Below the pieces are notes generated by a model. That model saw nothing but the letters and a program-made list of their open reading frames with translations, was not told the origin of the DNA and did not search any database. From the NCBI GenBank assembly GCA_947652115.1, contig OX393569.1:14014816-14078815 (forward strand): a stretch of 64,000 nucleotides of DNA, in the 5' to 3' direction. The position numbers were made by a program, and so were the translations under genes. Of the stretch, positions 1-11,770 are shown in pieces; the first letter of the stretch is position 1, and each line of letters opens with the position of its first letter. Origin of the DNA: Blastomussa wellsi (lineage: Eukaryota > Cnidaria > Anthozoa > Scleractinia > Plerogyridae).

Positions 1-498
1 CAAATATGAACATGGCAAACTGTCTAATCAATTTGTTTTGTCATGGGTCAAAAGGAAAAATATTTCCATTTAGTAGAAATATTTTATTCAGCAAACTTGC
101 AAAAGGACTTTAACAATAACAAATTGGTCATTTTTGGGAAAATAATAATTTGTGTCATAATTTCTTCATTTTGCTTGCATGTTCATGAAAATTGACTGCA
201 GCTTGGTCTTGTGTAAAAAAGGAGAACTTCGCATTAGCTCTCTGTTTCTTTTAATTAACCTATTATTGTAAGGTATTGCAACAGTTTGGATAGCTAATTC
301 TTTTGAAGTGAAGCTTTCTTGTTCACCATGTATTTCAAACAAATGCTGCAGGTATGGCATTAAATGACACAACAGTAATAATTGGGATCATGTCCTATAA
401 TAAAATTACTATTTGAGTTGCATTTCTTTTTAATTTGTAATCTATTGCAACCAGCAATGATAATTAGTTCTTATTAACCAAGCGGGTGTCTGTATCAG

Positions 499-656
499 AG
501 AAGCCTACCAACAGGCTCTCCAGTGGGGATGTTTTGGGGAAAATTGCAGCCAGCGAAGGAAGCCGAATTTGCGAGCATGACCTGAGGGAGACCCTGTGGA
601 CTTTCTTTGATTCCTGTTCATTAGCCTGTGACATATCTGTCATTGAGGTGATCTAA
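499..656 (+). CDS. possible terminal coding exon, unrecognised protein
   Basis: An acceptor-like site (tgtatcag, ending at 498) is followed by an open frame that starts in phase 1 and runs to TAA at 654-656. It encodes about 52 residues, including LSSGDVLGKIAASEGSR and LRETLWTFFDSC, with balanced composition unlike the low-complexity frames nearby. I do not recognise the family. GAG|GTGATC near 647 could instead be a donor, making this an internal exon. No matching upstream exon is visible in 1-498, so the rest of the gene would lie to the left of the window. It could also be chance or a pseudoexon. Confidence 0.3.
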
Positions 657-2637
657 CACCATGGGGATAACGCCAGGGCATAATTGTTGCTTGATTTCAT
701 TCTAAAAATTGCACACAACAGTTTTCTGCTGAGGAAATTGGAAAGTTTCCTGTCATGAAATCTGGGCAGGTAAAATATGACTTCTAGAGTAAGCAATGAA
801 CTGAAATTTGGCAACATATCACAAAGTTGTATTGTGCACGAAAATGTGGATAAACTATAGTTATCAACAGTTTGACCATAATAGCACTTCAGCTCTGCTG
901 GTTTTTTACGTTCTCAACCAGTTATGGTCTGAACAGGTGCACATGCAATTCAACAAAAGTGGCTGCTCATACGGCTTAGTTCCATTATTTGCAGATATAA
1001 AAACAAACACTCACAGATCGGCGGAGGCCGTTTGACTGACAGATTTGTTAATGTGTCGATTCTCTGTCTCGCATGACAGGGAATGTAGAATAACACCACT
1101 GTACAAAATGACCAAGCACTGAAAAAAGTCGGCTACAACCTTCATCTTCACATACCTATACTTGAAAGCTGGGCTGTAAAAATATATAAGCGGAAATAAA
1201 TGCTGACCAATGATCTGACCAATTGGGTCATGATACCAGATTCTGGTATTATGAATCAGTGGAATCAAACGAGTTGCCACAGGCTCCTGTGCATTTTCCT
1301 TCCCAGGCTATGCTTGGCTTGCTGAGGAGCCTGTTCGCAGGCTAGTATCAGAGACGACCAAGTTTGCAAGTAGACCGAATGCAGTAACTGGTTTGCTTGC
1401 AAACGGAGACGAAAAACTTGCCTGTAAATTTGCCAAGGTTTGCTCATCCTGCTAGCCACTAGGGGCTGGTGCTGGATTGCAGAAATTTTATCAAAGTATA
1501 ATCATAAATGATTTGGTATTTTTCTATTATATTCTGTTGTTCCAACATCTTGACACAATGATCATAACTAAAAAAAATTATTGAATCTGATTGGTTCTCA
1601 ACATGCCCTATTTTTAACCAAATTGGAGCACATGCAGCTAAAGTGTCCAATAACAAGGTTTGCGTGCTGCGCATGCAAGCACTTTCTTTGGTTCCTTAAT
1701 ACAACTGAAACTCCTAGAACTTTCATTTTCAAACATCGCCTTTTTTTATCAGTGATGACAAATCATCAAGTTTTGCTCTTCGGAAGTTTTTCTCAAATAA
1801 TTTTTATGGTTACGATTAATTGGTAACAGGACTTTGTGTCATCAAATTCTGTATGTAATCACACTCGTGTTATCATATTCCAGTAACTTCATAATTATCT
1901 CAATATTATATTCCAATATCTTTGTTATCATGTTTTGATATTATAGTGATAATTTGACATAATAAAATCTCAACCTCATCCCCAGGGTCTTGGTGGAAAG
2001 ATGATAGACCCTGGGAACGAGGTTCACAAAAGCTTATAATTGCTGATCCTCATAAAATTCTATTGTTCTCTTTCCACATTATATCAACAATTGCAGATGC
2101 CAAAACACCTGTCTGAGGACTGTCATTTGTATAAGTTATATTCAATTTTATTGTACTAGCATCCCATCACAAATGCTGTTCTGTGGTTGGCTATGGTAGT
2201 CTTACTATCTATTCTGTTTTAGTAGAAACTCAGCTGAAACATGACCTATTGCTTATTTTTTGGTCATTTGGCAAAAATGTCAGAAATGCCATCCATCCAA
2301 AATCCCTGAAAATACTCGTCAAGACAAAAGACAGAAGGCCACCATTTAGTTTTTCACCAGGACTGACAGACTGCAATCAGTCACTTTTGCTCTCAAGTCA
2401 GTGGATGAATACGAATACAGTGAAAGCAATACACAAGCAGTGAAGCTGTAGCTCTCCTGGCAAGCACACCATTCATAGTTAGTTCTCTCACTATTTTTGC
2501 ATTTATCCTCACTGACTTTAGAGCAAAAGAGAGACTACTTGAAATCTACAGGGCTAAGAGTAACAAGGGATGTTAAGTGAGGGAAGATAGTTATCATACA
2601 AACAAAACAAACAAATATTATTTTAGTGACAATCAAA
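657..2637. other. intergenic, no convincing gene
   Basis: AT-rich sequence with only short open frames, none with recognisable motifs. A small foldback at 1971..2024 pairs a CCCAGGGTCT arm with an AGACCCTGGG arm; the same arm recurs near 10,860 and 30,310, so it is a dispersed repeat. Bases 1-498 likewise show nothing I can name. Confidence 0.6.
1971..2024. repeat. small foldback repeat, CCCAGGGTCT family
   Basis: Inverted arms of about 18 bp around a loop of about 15 bp. The left arm reads ctcatccccagggtct and the right arm agaccctgggaacgag. The same arm sequences appear at 30,309-30,400 and, as a half-copy, near 10,855-10,890. Confidence 0.5.
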
Positions 2638-2643
2638 TTTTAT
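2638..2643 (-). terminator. RPL23A: poly(A) signal of RPL23A
   Basis: AATAAA on the minus strand (tttatt on plus), 24 bases beyond the RPL23A stop codon at 2667. The spacing gives a very short 3' UTR, as is usual for ribosomal protein genes. Confidence 0.7.
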
Positions 2644-2666
2644 TGCTGTATCCATTCTTGACCAAC

Positions 2667-5287
2667 TTAGATGATTCCAATCTGAAATTAAAAATAAAAC
2701 ATAAGTTAGGCACTGGATATTTCATGTATTTTCACAAGCGGCCCGCATACAATTTTCCCCAGCAACGCCATCCCACTGCAAACCAGTATAGTTAAGCCAA
2801 TTTGACCATTATATCCACAGCTGACAACTCCCCCTGCAAAATTTTCAAGCGGCCAACTACCGGTAAGTCACTGTTTTGATCAGACAATAAACTGATGTCA
2901 GACATCATACTGTATTAAAGCACTGCTCAATATGGAACCTGCTAATCTAATGTGTTGTCAGTGAAAGGCCAAAAAGAAAATTGTCCTTCTCACCACAGCT
3001 GGGATTTCATTAGACATTGCCAAATATTATTGTGGTTGGCCACTGACGTCAAACTGTTAATCCAAAACTACTTATAGTTAACAAATTAAAATAGGGCATA
3101 AAAATTTTTTCAGGCATCTTAAAACAGCAAGTACTACATGAAAATAAAGTTACGCTGTTGTCTTCTAACACTAACCTTGTTAGCAACATCCAGAGCATCA
3201 TAATCTGGAGCCAGTCTGACGTAAGCTTTCTTCTGGCCATCAGGTCTAAATAGAACATTTAGTTAGTGCACTACATATCTGACTGGTAAATGCATAAAAT
3301 CAAAATGTATTTCTTTTAGCTGATAATTAGTTTGTAAAGTTGTGATTGTCTTTGAGTTATTCAGCTCCTTTATAAACCACTCCTTGTGAATATTACACCC
3401 ATCGACGCTGACAAGTCTACTCATTTCTATCATTAATTTTTTTTATTTTTGGGCAAAATAATGACGCAAAGTGAAAGAGAAGGCAATTCCCAATTTTTTT
3501 CAAGTTTCCAGATCTAAGACTAACAGCCAATGATTACCCTTGGAAACATGCAGTGCATGCACAACTTGAAATGACTATTCTTGTTGCTTAGCAGATTACC
3601 CCAATAATATTACAACGAACCCATACATGCTGATTTTGACAATCAACCTGAATCTCTCAGCCAGTGTGAAACGAGAAAGCGTGTAAAATCCACAATAAAG
3701 ATAGTAGTAGTAGCAGCAGTAGTAGAGGCATTGCTGTCATTTTTGCATCATAATATTTATAACATAGCTAGCAGAGCTGTACGATCAAATTCAGCATATT
3801 CAAGTGTGCACCAAATCCAGCAGTGGACACAAATAGTGTGATCAAATTGCTTTGTCAGAAATGTTTTTTCTTGTGTGAGTTCTGGGATGGGTTTTGAGGT
3901 CCACTGTCGCCAGCAATGTTATTAAAAAATTTGTTCATGCTTTTAGCAGTGCACTATTGAGTTATGCTGTACTTGGGTAGCTTGGGGAGCATTCAAGAAG
4001 CTAGAGTTGCTTTTGGCTATCGTGTCAAGTACTCAAACACGTCTTTTATTCTACCCAAACTTCCTGTGATGATGATGATAATGATGATAAACTTTATTTC
4101 AGTGTACGCCACAACTCAATAGTGCAAAAGCATGAGCCAATAAATCATTAAAAATATATAAAAAAAAGATTATTACAATCACGATAATTAAGACCTACCT
4201 GATGAGGGTGTTGACCTTGGAGGCGTCAATATCGTACAGCTTCTTCACAGATGCCTTAATCTGTGGCTTGTTGGCTCTCACATCAACAATGAACACAAGT
4301 GTGTTATTGTCTTCGATTTTCTTCATGGCAGACTCTGTGGTCAATGGGTGCTTGATGATGGCATAGTGGTCCAGCTTGTTGGTCCTTGGAGCAGAACGCC
4401 TAGGGTACTTGGGGGTTCTCCGAAGGCTGAGAGTTTTAGGGCGGTAAAAATGGACATTTGTGCGCACCTTTCTCTTTGGCGTTCTTTGAGCACCCCTCAG
4501 CACAGACTTCTTAGCCTTTTGGGCTTTTGAGGTCTCGCTGGATTTTGCAGAGGAACTAGCCTTTGTCTTTCCTGCAAACAAGACAGAAAAGACATTAAGA
4601 ATGTCTAGCAATAGTGCTGTAAACCTTTGCACCGCTATACGGTGATACATCCAGTCAAGTTTATAGAGCAATAATATTCACCTTTAATTAATATGGTTAC
4701 ACTTTCAAGTACACAGGGGTGGAAATAAAATAACCAGGTAGCTAAAGGCCAAAGTTATTATGACAGAAAAAGAATTATCAAAAAACCAGTTTACAGAAAA
4801 TAAATATTTGGCCAATCAAACAACTATTTGGCACTTGACACAGGGCTTCGAAGCTAGAAATCTTTCTAGATTACTTTGTATGTTTTAATGTGTTTAAAGC
4901 CAAACTATTGTTTACTTGATGTGTTATTATTTGCAAATAGAAGATTTCATTTTAATCAAATCTACATTCCCACAAAATACACCAGACTTAAGATAAGACA
5001 TTACAGGGGAATTCCTTCAAACAGGCCCTTCTAACCCAGCACGCAAGATTAATCGCACAAGACTTAAATTCGACAGTCTAAATTTTATTCCACACGTGGA
5101 ATACAACAGATCAGATCGCTTTAGATGTGGCCTTTCCTCGCCGTAATGAGTAGCCTTTCATCGTAATATCATCTTTATTCACTTCATTCATACTATTTAC
5201 TGCAATAATTTTGAAAACGTAAACACTGTTGAATTGCAAAATCGTTTACAATCCATCTAATTTCTTACCCTTGTCCTTGGGCGCCAT
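2667..5287 (-). CDS. RPL23A: 60S ribosomal protein L23a (uL23)
   Basis: Structural protein of the large ribosomal subunit; uL23 lies near the polypeptide exit tunnel. I resolve four coding exons on the minus strand: 5269..5287 (MAPKDK and first base of G), 4199..4571, 3176..3245 and 2667..2681 (IGII and stop). All introns are GT-AG, phases are consistent, and the total is 477 nt, 158 residues against 156 in human. The basic N-terminal extension ([15 protein letters not shown]) is followed by the conserved uL23 core: [50 protein letters not shown] and [19 protein letters not shown] 5285-5287 is chosen because it follows the TOP-like leader and gives the family's MAPK start. It is a complete, intact housekeeping gene. 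No convincing intronic snoRNA was found. Confidence 0.96.
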
Positions 5288-5297
5288 GTGTATTGCT

Positions 5298-5309
5298 AAG
5301 AGGAAGAAG
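5298..5309 (-). promoter_or_regulatory. RPL23A: 5' TOP-like pyrimidine tract of RPL23A
   Basis: On the minus strand CTTCTTCCTCTT lies 10 bases upstream of the start codon. Ribosomal protein mRNAs typically begin with such a C-plus-pyrimidine tract, which places them under mTOR/LARP1 control. The exact transcription start is inferred. Confidence 0.6.
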
Positions 5310-6440
5310 ATACGGGGCGGACCGCTATGAATCCAGGGCTGACAATGAGTAACCTGGCTTTTGATTCGTTCCCAGGCAGGCGCCCTGCTTGGAGACCGTA
5401 GCGCCGTAGCGCATACCTAGCGAGTTAGTGACGAGTTAATTCAGTTCTGTTTAGCTTATTGCTGGTTTTCATCATAATCAGTGTTACAAAAAAAACGTTT
5501 CATTTACAAGTAAAACATCAGAAACTTTCATAATATAGACCAGTACCCAGTTGTTATATTACTTCTTCCACGTCAAAAAGAGTCTTTTGGTCGCATTTCA
5601 ATACCAGCGGAATACGGGCATTTTGATACCATTGAAAAGAAAGAATTCTCTTCGTTTGCAGTGGTTATGTGTGGTTTCGCGATGTGGTTTATACTACGTG
5701 TAGCTGTGTGTTTTGTGGTTTGTAAAGACGCGGATGTCCAACTGTTCCGTGGCCGATGAAGTCACTGAGAATCTCGCGTGGGAGTATCAACGAGTACCAC
5801 GTCTTCCCAGCGACAGCAGAAAACACAAAATTGTCTGAGTACAGTCGGAAAGTAAAGCAAAATTATGTGGTATTATTATGTATTATGTATTTTGATTTAA
5901 AAAATACGGTGTTTTGAAATATATACCTCTGCTAACGCCGCCGTAGGGAGTATAATAGTATTCAATTAACGAAACATTAATAATCGAAACATTGATATCG
6001 CTAGAAAAAAACAGGCTATAATGATGAGAATTCTGATTCTCCGTTCAGTTGAAGATGACGGTGTCTTGAAATAGTTCCGCCCTGGCTTTATTGTTTCTTC
6101 CTTGATCACGTCAAATGAGATATTTAATTCGCTGTTAATAACTAAAGGCGACCACAATCAATGTTTTGTTGCTTTGTTGTTCGAAATTCGTTTTCGTCAT
6201 CTATAAATGTTACTTTCTGAGACGTTAGCAATTATATCTGATTAATTCGAGTTCACAGCCAAGCTTGTACACAAGCCAGTTTAAATAACAAGTTTAATTG
6301 CTGTTTATTACAGATCAACATCAAAAATATTATTTATTCCTCTCTGTTTACTATCCACCATTCATTAGCCCAGACTAACTTTATGTTGATTGTACTGTCG
6401 CATTTTCACATCTCGATTCGGTTTTCAGGTTGTTTTGAGG

Positions 6441-6629
6441 TAATTGGCGATTTCCGAGTTCTCTTTTGCCTCAGCGTCAAAACGAGTCTAAGTGCGAAAC
6501 CATTCATATGAAAATGCGTTTTACCTGCATCTTCATTCGCATGCAAAACTAGCTCATTTTCATATGAATAGTTTCGCACTTAGACTCGTTTTGAAACTGA
6601 GGGAAAAAGGAACTCGGAAATGGCCTATC
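6441..6629. repeat. foldback MITE-like element, copy 1
   Basis: Long imperfect inverted repeat. The left arm includes tttccgagttctc and cgagtctaagtgcgaaa; the right arm is its complement, ttcgcacttagactcg and gaactcggaaatgg. No coding capacity. Same family as 6715..6894. Confidence 0.7.
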
Positions 6630-6714
6630 ACACACGAATTCACAGTCAAATTTAAATTCCACGAGGCCCTTAACAGAGGCGAGTCTCAAACTAAGATATG
6701 CAAACAATTTGTAG

Positions 6715-6894
6715 TAATAGGCCATTTCCGAGTTCCCTTGAGCCTCTATTTCAAAGCGAGTCTAAGTGCGAAAGTTTTGTGATGGTAATTAGTTTTGCTT
6801 TCCATATGAATGAAAACTCATTTTCATTACAAAGACTTCGCACTTAGACTCGCCTTGAAATAGAGGCACAAGCGAACTCGGAAATGGCCTATTA
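6715..6894. repeat. foldback MITE-like element, copy 2
   Basis: About 180 bp, nearly palindromic. Ends are taataggccattt and its exact complement aaatggcctatta; internal arms gcgagtctaagtgcgaa and ttcgcacttagactcg match copy 1 only 86 bp away. Probably a non-autonomous DNA transposon; the superfamily cannot be told. Confidence 0.75.
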
Positions 6895-8515
6895 CCACGT
6901 TGGCACGCTATATGTATTCAGCGGAAAAGCCCCCGTTGATTTTGGAACATGTTCCTCCAACTGGCCTGAGCCCCCATTGAGCAGGCCTCAAATAGAAAGA
7001 CCAAGAAGGACACAAACAAGTTCTTTATCTAAACGAATACAAAATACAGAACTCAAACACTAACTGTGCACCTAGAGGTTTACAAAGCAGGCAGTGAAAA
7101 CTGAGAAATAGCTTTGCTACAGACGACAGGGTGCCCAACAAAGTTAACGGCGACTGGAAAGCCGAAACACGACTAAAATTGAAATGATATATTACTGAAG
7201 GGCTTTGCGGTTGATACTCTCATTCCGATTACGAAAACAAGCTCAGAAAACACGGATTACGTTAATTATATCAAGTATATATGTGACTAACATTCGATGA
7301 CTAGTTTCTTTCCCTTTTGCCGCGATGTTGATATGGTGAATTTTCAAGAACATTTTTGCAATTTTCGACTCAATTCGTTTTCATCGAATTTGATTTACTG
7401 TTAAAGAACTTTAACCCACAGGCAGTGAGCTGAAGTAAGAATTAGGAAAAAACAGCTGTATGTTATTAAAAAGTAATTTGGTTTAAGGAAACCAGGAATT
7501 CTCCAAGAGGAAAAGAAAAGACAAAACACAATCGACAATTTTGCAAAGCAATTATAATAAGCTTTGTCCGTGCGCTTGTTTGTTGCACAGATTATTAAAA
7601 ATGATGTATCAAAATACCAGTCAGTTTTTGGCATATTTTAGACCGCCTGTCGACTTGATTATATTTTATTACGGCGGGGGGTACGTATACAGCTCGTTTG
7701 CGGCGGAATTAGGTCAAATTCCAGAGTCACAGAACAGTATCCTCGTTCATTTGTTGTACTGGGTTAAACATTAATCACACTTTCACGATGATTTGAATAT
7801 TCCCTTTGTTTTCAGGCATGTTTCCTGTACTCAGTTTGCGGTTTTGGGCGGGAAGAGCGAAGAAAAAGCCGCGCCTCCTTAAAATCAAGTTGAGAATCGC
7901 CTGATTATTACGCATCAATATTTATGTCGCTCGCTTTGTTTTGACACGTATTTAACATGTAAACAAAATGTTCAAAGAAGCTAATTCGGCCAAATTCTAT
8001 TTTAAGCCAATTTTACGCTGTTGAGCTTAAATACGGTACAAACTTTTGATTGTTAAGTCTTATTGCATCTGATTCAGTGATACTTTATGTTTCTGCTAAG
8101 CCTAAATTAGCGAAATAATAAGAATTTAAGCTCAGAATTTAAGCACCCATTTCATTAGTCTTGGTGAGAAAGCTGCAGTCTTCGTTCCATCTATCCGACC
8201 ATGTACAGTAACTGCAATAAAAAAAAATAATCTTCCTATAATCTAAAGTTGATATACGCTGCTTTGCCGGAAAGCCGAAGTTCACACACACAGTGCGTGG
8301 GTATATGTTTGGTTGAATAACAGAATATGCTTATGTACTTCAAACCATATGCCATAGGTTATATTTTTTAATTATAACCGGACATAACACGCTCTAATTA
8401 GTTCAATCCTGTGTTGAATTCATAAAAATGTTCGCATTTAATAGAAGGCGCTTTTTACGTCTCTGATGTGTGAGGCTTACAGGAATTTCGTCCGCATCCC
8501 GCAATACATATTTAT

Positions 8516-9481
8516 TCAGACTTCCTGCGAAGTATTTTCCTCACTTTCCACGCGTTCGGCGCATCCAAACTGCTTCTTGATCAATTCTTTTAGATGCGGC
8601 AACTCGAAACAAGACACAACTCCTTTTAGAGTTGTTCCAGTTAGTCCAATTACCAAAGCGATAAAATGCAGCGGAATATTCCCGCCAAAGTAAAACACTT
8701 TCCCGCCAGTCATGGTTTGAACTAACGCTATGCACGTGTAGGGCGCCCAGCAGAAAGTGTGAATGATAAGAATGCCGAAGTACGCCTTTTGAGTGGTTCT
8801 TTCGAACCCTCTAAGCGCATGTCGCTCACAGCGTCTCTTCGTTGAATCATTTCGCCTCATTCGCTCCGGCTGGAAAATAAAAATATTATAAATGTGCGTA
8901 TAGAAAGACGCGCTGAGAGGTAATACCATACAGAAAGCTAACACGGCCGTGGTGTACCAAGAATTAGTTATTAAATCTGGAAGGCAGTGGATTTCGGGCG
9001 TCTGAATTGCCGGCCATGCAAATTGAGGTGGGATGCTGATCAGTACAGAAACGGCCCATACAATCGCGACCATTAGCCTTGATCTGGAATCGCTGAAAAT
9101 TCTCGGGAACGCCTTTCTGTCGACAGTTGAGCAGTGCCGGCTGGTGGCTACAAGCGTAAGAAAAATAATCGGGGCTACCATCCCTACGAAGCTCACAGTC
9201 GCGCTCACTTTACAGTAGACTTCGCCAACAAAATAGATCTGGCTGTGAATGGCCGATAAAATCCAGAAAGGCACCACAACCGACGCGGTAAGCAAATCCA
9301 CGAGGCTACTATGCAAGGTGAACAAGTCATGGGTCTTCCTCAGCCGAGAGTTCTTGCAAATGATACCAACAATTAAAAAATTACTCGCAATAGATGTCAC
9401 TCCGATGATTGTAAGAATGGTTAAGAATGGAATGGACTGCTCGAGGCTTAGATAAAGCGGGACGGTGGACTTCTCCGTCAT
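8516..9481 (-). CDS. class A (rhodopsin-like) G protein-coupled receptor, orphan
   Basis: Single-exon seven-helix plasma-membrane receptor of 321 residues, ATG at 9479-9481. TM1 holds the conserved Asn (N34), TM2 the Asp (D62, LVDLL), TM3 starts at C90 and should disulfide-bond to C166 in extracellular loop 2, TM4 holds W142, TM5 P188, and TM6 the CWxP motif (C244, W245, P247). The DRY motif is replaced by S114-R115-H116, keeping only the Arg. The TM7 NPxxY motif is replaced by LKGVV (285-289). Helix 8 (HLKELIKKQF) and a possible palmitoylation Cys (C307) follow. The N-terminus is short, so a small ligand or short peptide is plausible. No retinal-binding Lys at the opsin position is visible. 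It has no GPCR neighbour in this window. Ligand and G protein are unknown. Intronless GPCRs are common in cnidarian lineage-specific expansions. Confidence 0.9.
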   Translation of the reverse strand: MTEKSTVPLYLSLEQSIPFLTILTIIGVTSIASNFLIVGIICKNSRLRKTHDLFTLHSSLVDLLTASVVVPFWILSAIHSQIYFVGEVYCKVSATVSFVGMVAPIIFLTLVATSRHCSTVDRKAFPRIFSDSRSRLMVAIVWAVSVLISIPPQFAWPAIQTPEIHCLPDLITNSWYTTAVLAFCMVLPLSASFYTHIYNIFIFQPERMRRNDSTKRRCERHALRGFERTTQKAYFGILIIHTFCWAPYTCIALVQTMTGGKVFYFGGNIPLHFIALVIGLTGTTLKGVVSCFELPHLKELIKKQFGCAERVESEENTSQEV

Positions 9482-10162
9482 TTTAGATTGCAGGCTTATC
9501 GAGTTATCTTATTTGCTTTGTTGCTTCCACAATGACTTGTGCTTATTTTCATACACTCACTCACCAATTAACAGGTGATAGCGTGCTACGCAGCAGGTGA
9601 AGCTATAGCTTGGCAAGGCTGTGCGTGATTTAATTGGCAGCATAAGTGCGTTGTCATGATAACACAGCATGCACACTATCAGCCCACGCAAGTTGTATGT
9701 CTTAAGGTTCCCGCGAAGAGCCCTGCACGAAAGGCGTTTCAAAACGAGCGCCTGATAAAATTGCTCAAATTAACTAATAGCTGTTTGGCTATAATTTCCT
9801 TTTTGACTTTTTTTCGTCATTTTGGTAACTGGCAAAATTTTTCGACCAGTATTAAGAAAACTATTTATTATGCCAATAATAAATAATGAGAATTTTTAAC
9901 ACTGTATTGAAAATAATATATTAAGACATTATTTATCCATCTCATTATTTAAACGTTTAATGTTTATTTTCTGTGTGCTGAATATACAAGGGTAATAACG
10001 TATCCATATACAAGACAGCTTGGATCAGAGGGCGAACAACCAAATCAATGCATGATTCCTAAGTCAGTAATTTTCTGAATAAATACATGAAATAGTTCCC
10101 TTTTCAAATGGAAAAATAATTGGCGATCAATACTAGCAGCATTGTAAATATATATAACAAAT

Positions 10163-10258
10163 AATTGACGTCAGTTTTTCATGCGTCTGTCCTGTTATTG
10201 TTATAAAGTAATTCATTATCAATAACCGGACAGACGCGTGGAAAAAATGACGTCAATT
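10163..10258. repeat. foldback repeat with AATTGACGTCA ends
   Basis: Inverted arms of about 35 bp: aattgacgtcagtttttc ... gcgtctgtcc and ggacagacgc ... gaaaaaatgacgtcaatt. A short AT-rich spacer lies between. Resembles a small non-autonomous DNA transposon. Confidence 0.65.
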
Positions 10259-10415
10259 TGTGCGTAAACTCACTTTCGCTAAGTTTAAGAAAAAGACATA
10301 TGTTTGGAGATAGCAAAAGAAGTATTTTCTCCAAGCTTTATGACTGTGCGTTACCCCAAACCGAAGATATTCGCCGAAACGTTTTGCCAAAATTTACAGA
10401 GCTCAGTATGGAGCC

Positions 10416-10452
10416 GCCATGTTGGTGCACCTCAGATGTGCACCAACATGGC
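10416..10452. repeat. perfect 15-bp palindrome
   Basis: gccatgttggtgcac, a 7-base loop, then the exact complement gtgcaccaacatggc. It forms a strong hairpin; no role is evident. Confidence 0.7.
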
Positions 10453-11246
10453 GACCGGAAAATAGTGTAAACATCTGGAACTTACTTTAGTTATCGAGGC
10501 CAATGATAATCTGTTATGGCGAAACAAACATTTACATAAACACTTTTCCTACTACTTCGACTTCTCAAATGGCTAAAAATCACAATATAAGTATACCTTT
10601 TATGACAAATGTGATCGACACTTCATGCCACGCACCGCCATAATTCTGGAATTCAAAATGCGCTCGTTTCTAAACGGAGGATGCTATTGAGCTGAAAAAT
10701 TGTAATATTAATTTAGTACCTCTTATGATTGATAAGGATAGAAACTTTGATACTTCTTTAGTCTTGGATTTTAGTACCCGATGACGTCACGTGAAAACGA
10801 TCTAAAGAAGCGGAGCAATCTAGCTTCCAGGTTCCTCCCCTTGCCGTGGAGCGCTCCAGGGACGAGAAGGGAGAACCCTGGGAACGAGGTTACTCCGCTT
10901 ATATTGCCGGGATCACAGAGTGCGAGAAAGTACAGTCCATCGGGACCGACAAACTGCGTCCGTCCCTTCTCTACGCTATGGATAGAAATACTCCAGGAGT
11001 CGGGTAAAGAGTTGTTCGGATCATCAAGTTATTTTCACGGATCGAATCAAGACTCCCGTATGGAGCGGAAACCTTTTTGTAAAGAACTATAAAGGGTGAA
11101 AATCCGTAAATAAACTGATGCAGGTGTTGCAGCCACGCTTCAAGTGACCGGAGATAAACGCCGGCAACTAGGAGCCAGCTTGGCTTAACGGAATATCACT
11201 TCTGATACTCAATTTTGTCCAACCAATATATAAATCAAACAAATTA

Positions 11247-11468
11247 ATGCACCTATCAATGTAAATCCCACGGGCGCGGGGAGGGGGGGGGGGATAGGGA
11301 GTGTGGACATAGGTGGGGGATTTGAAAGTAGTTATCGTCCCGTGGTGGGGACTTTTGACCGTTTTGTTGGACTTTCTAGCAACATTTTATTGACTTTTAG
11401 TGCTCAATTCAAATCCCCCACCTATGCCCGCACTCCCTCCTATGCGGGATTTACGTTGATTGGTGCAT
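11247..11468. repeat. foldback MITE-like element, about 220 bp
   Basis: Ends atgcacc and ggtgcat; inner arms include gtaaatccca / gcgggatttac and cataggtgggggattt / aaatcccccacctatg. A poly-G run breaks the left arm. No coding capacity. Confidence 0.7.
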
Positions 11469-11709
11469 AAAAGATTCAGTTTGAATTTATTTTTATTTTA
11501 TTTGGCTTTATTTTATCTCTAGCGGATGAACATCAGTCTTTGACGTTGCGCTGAAAATCTGAAAACAGGTGTTTTGGATAAAAGAAAAGCTTTTACACAA
11601 ATTTAGTGTTTATCCGTACAGGCGAAGACTGTCTTAATAACAATAGAAACGACACAAATATAAAGCAGCAGGTTGTAGAAGGAAATTTCTGTTTTGAATT
11701 AATTAAAGT

Positions 11710-11770
11710 ATGACAGATCGAGGAAACCAAATCATTCGGCCTTCATGGTGCTGTTGTTCTCCAAATGCAG
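11710..11770 (+). other. possible short upstream exon of the MYND gene
   Basis: ATG at 11710 opens a frame (MTDRGNQIIRPSWCCCSPNA) that ends at a strong donor, CAG|GTAAGT, at 11770/11771. Spliced to the acceptor at 12595/12596 it would stop after a few codons, so if used it is a leader exon with a short upstream ORF. A second donor-like site (AACAG|GTAAAT) lies at 12545/12546. Neither exon is proven; 11,771-12,595 otherwise shows nothing recognisable. Confidence 0.25.

Larger units (their letters stand above)
5311..8515. other. intergenic between RPL23A and the GPCR
   Basis: No open frame with a recognisable domain. It holds the shared upstream region of RPL23A and, at 6441-6894, two related foldback elements listed separately. 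The remainder is AT-rich unique-looking DNA. Confidence 0.6.
9482..11700. other. intergenic, repeats only
   Basis: Upstream region of the GPCR and foldback repeats at 10163..10258, 10416..10452 and 11247..11468, listed separately. A frame near 10,781-11,092 contains part of the CCCTGGGAACGAGGTT repeat and is not a gene. Confidence 0.6.

Noticed and set aside
2682..5268. C/D-box snoRNA in RPL23A introns
   Set aside because: ATGATGT near 2,903 and CGATGAA near 5,160 resemble C boxes, but no properly spaced D box and terminal stem were found.
8516..9481. Opsin identity for the GPCR
   Set aside because: The TM7 Lys sits near the NPxxY position, not at the retinal-binding position seven residues earlier.
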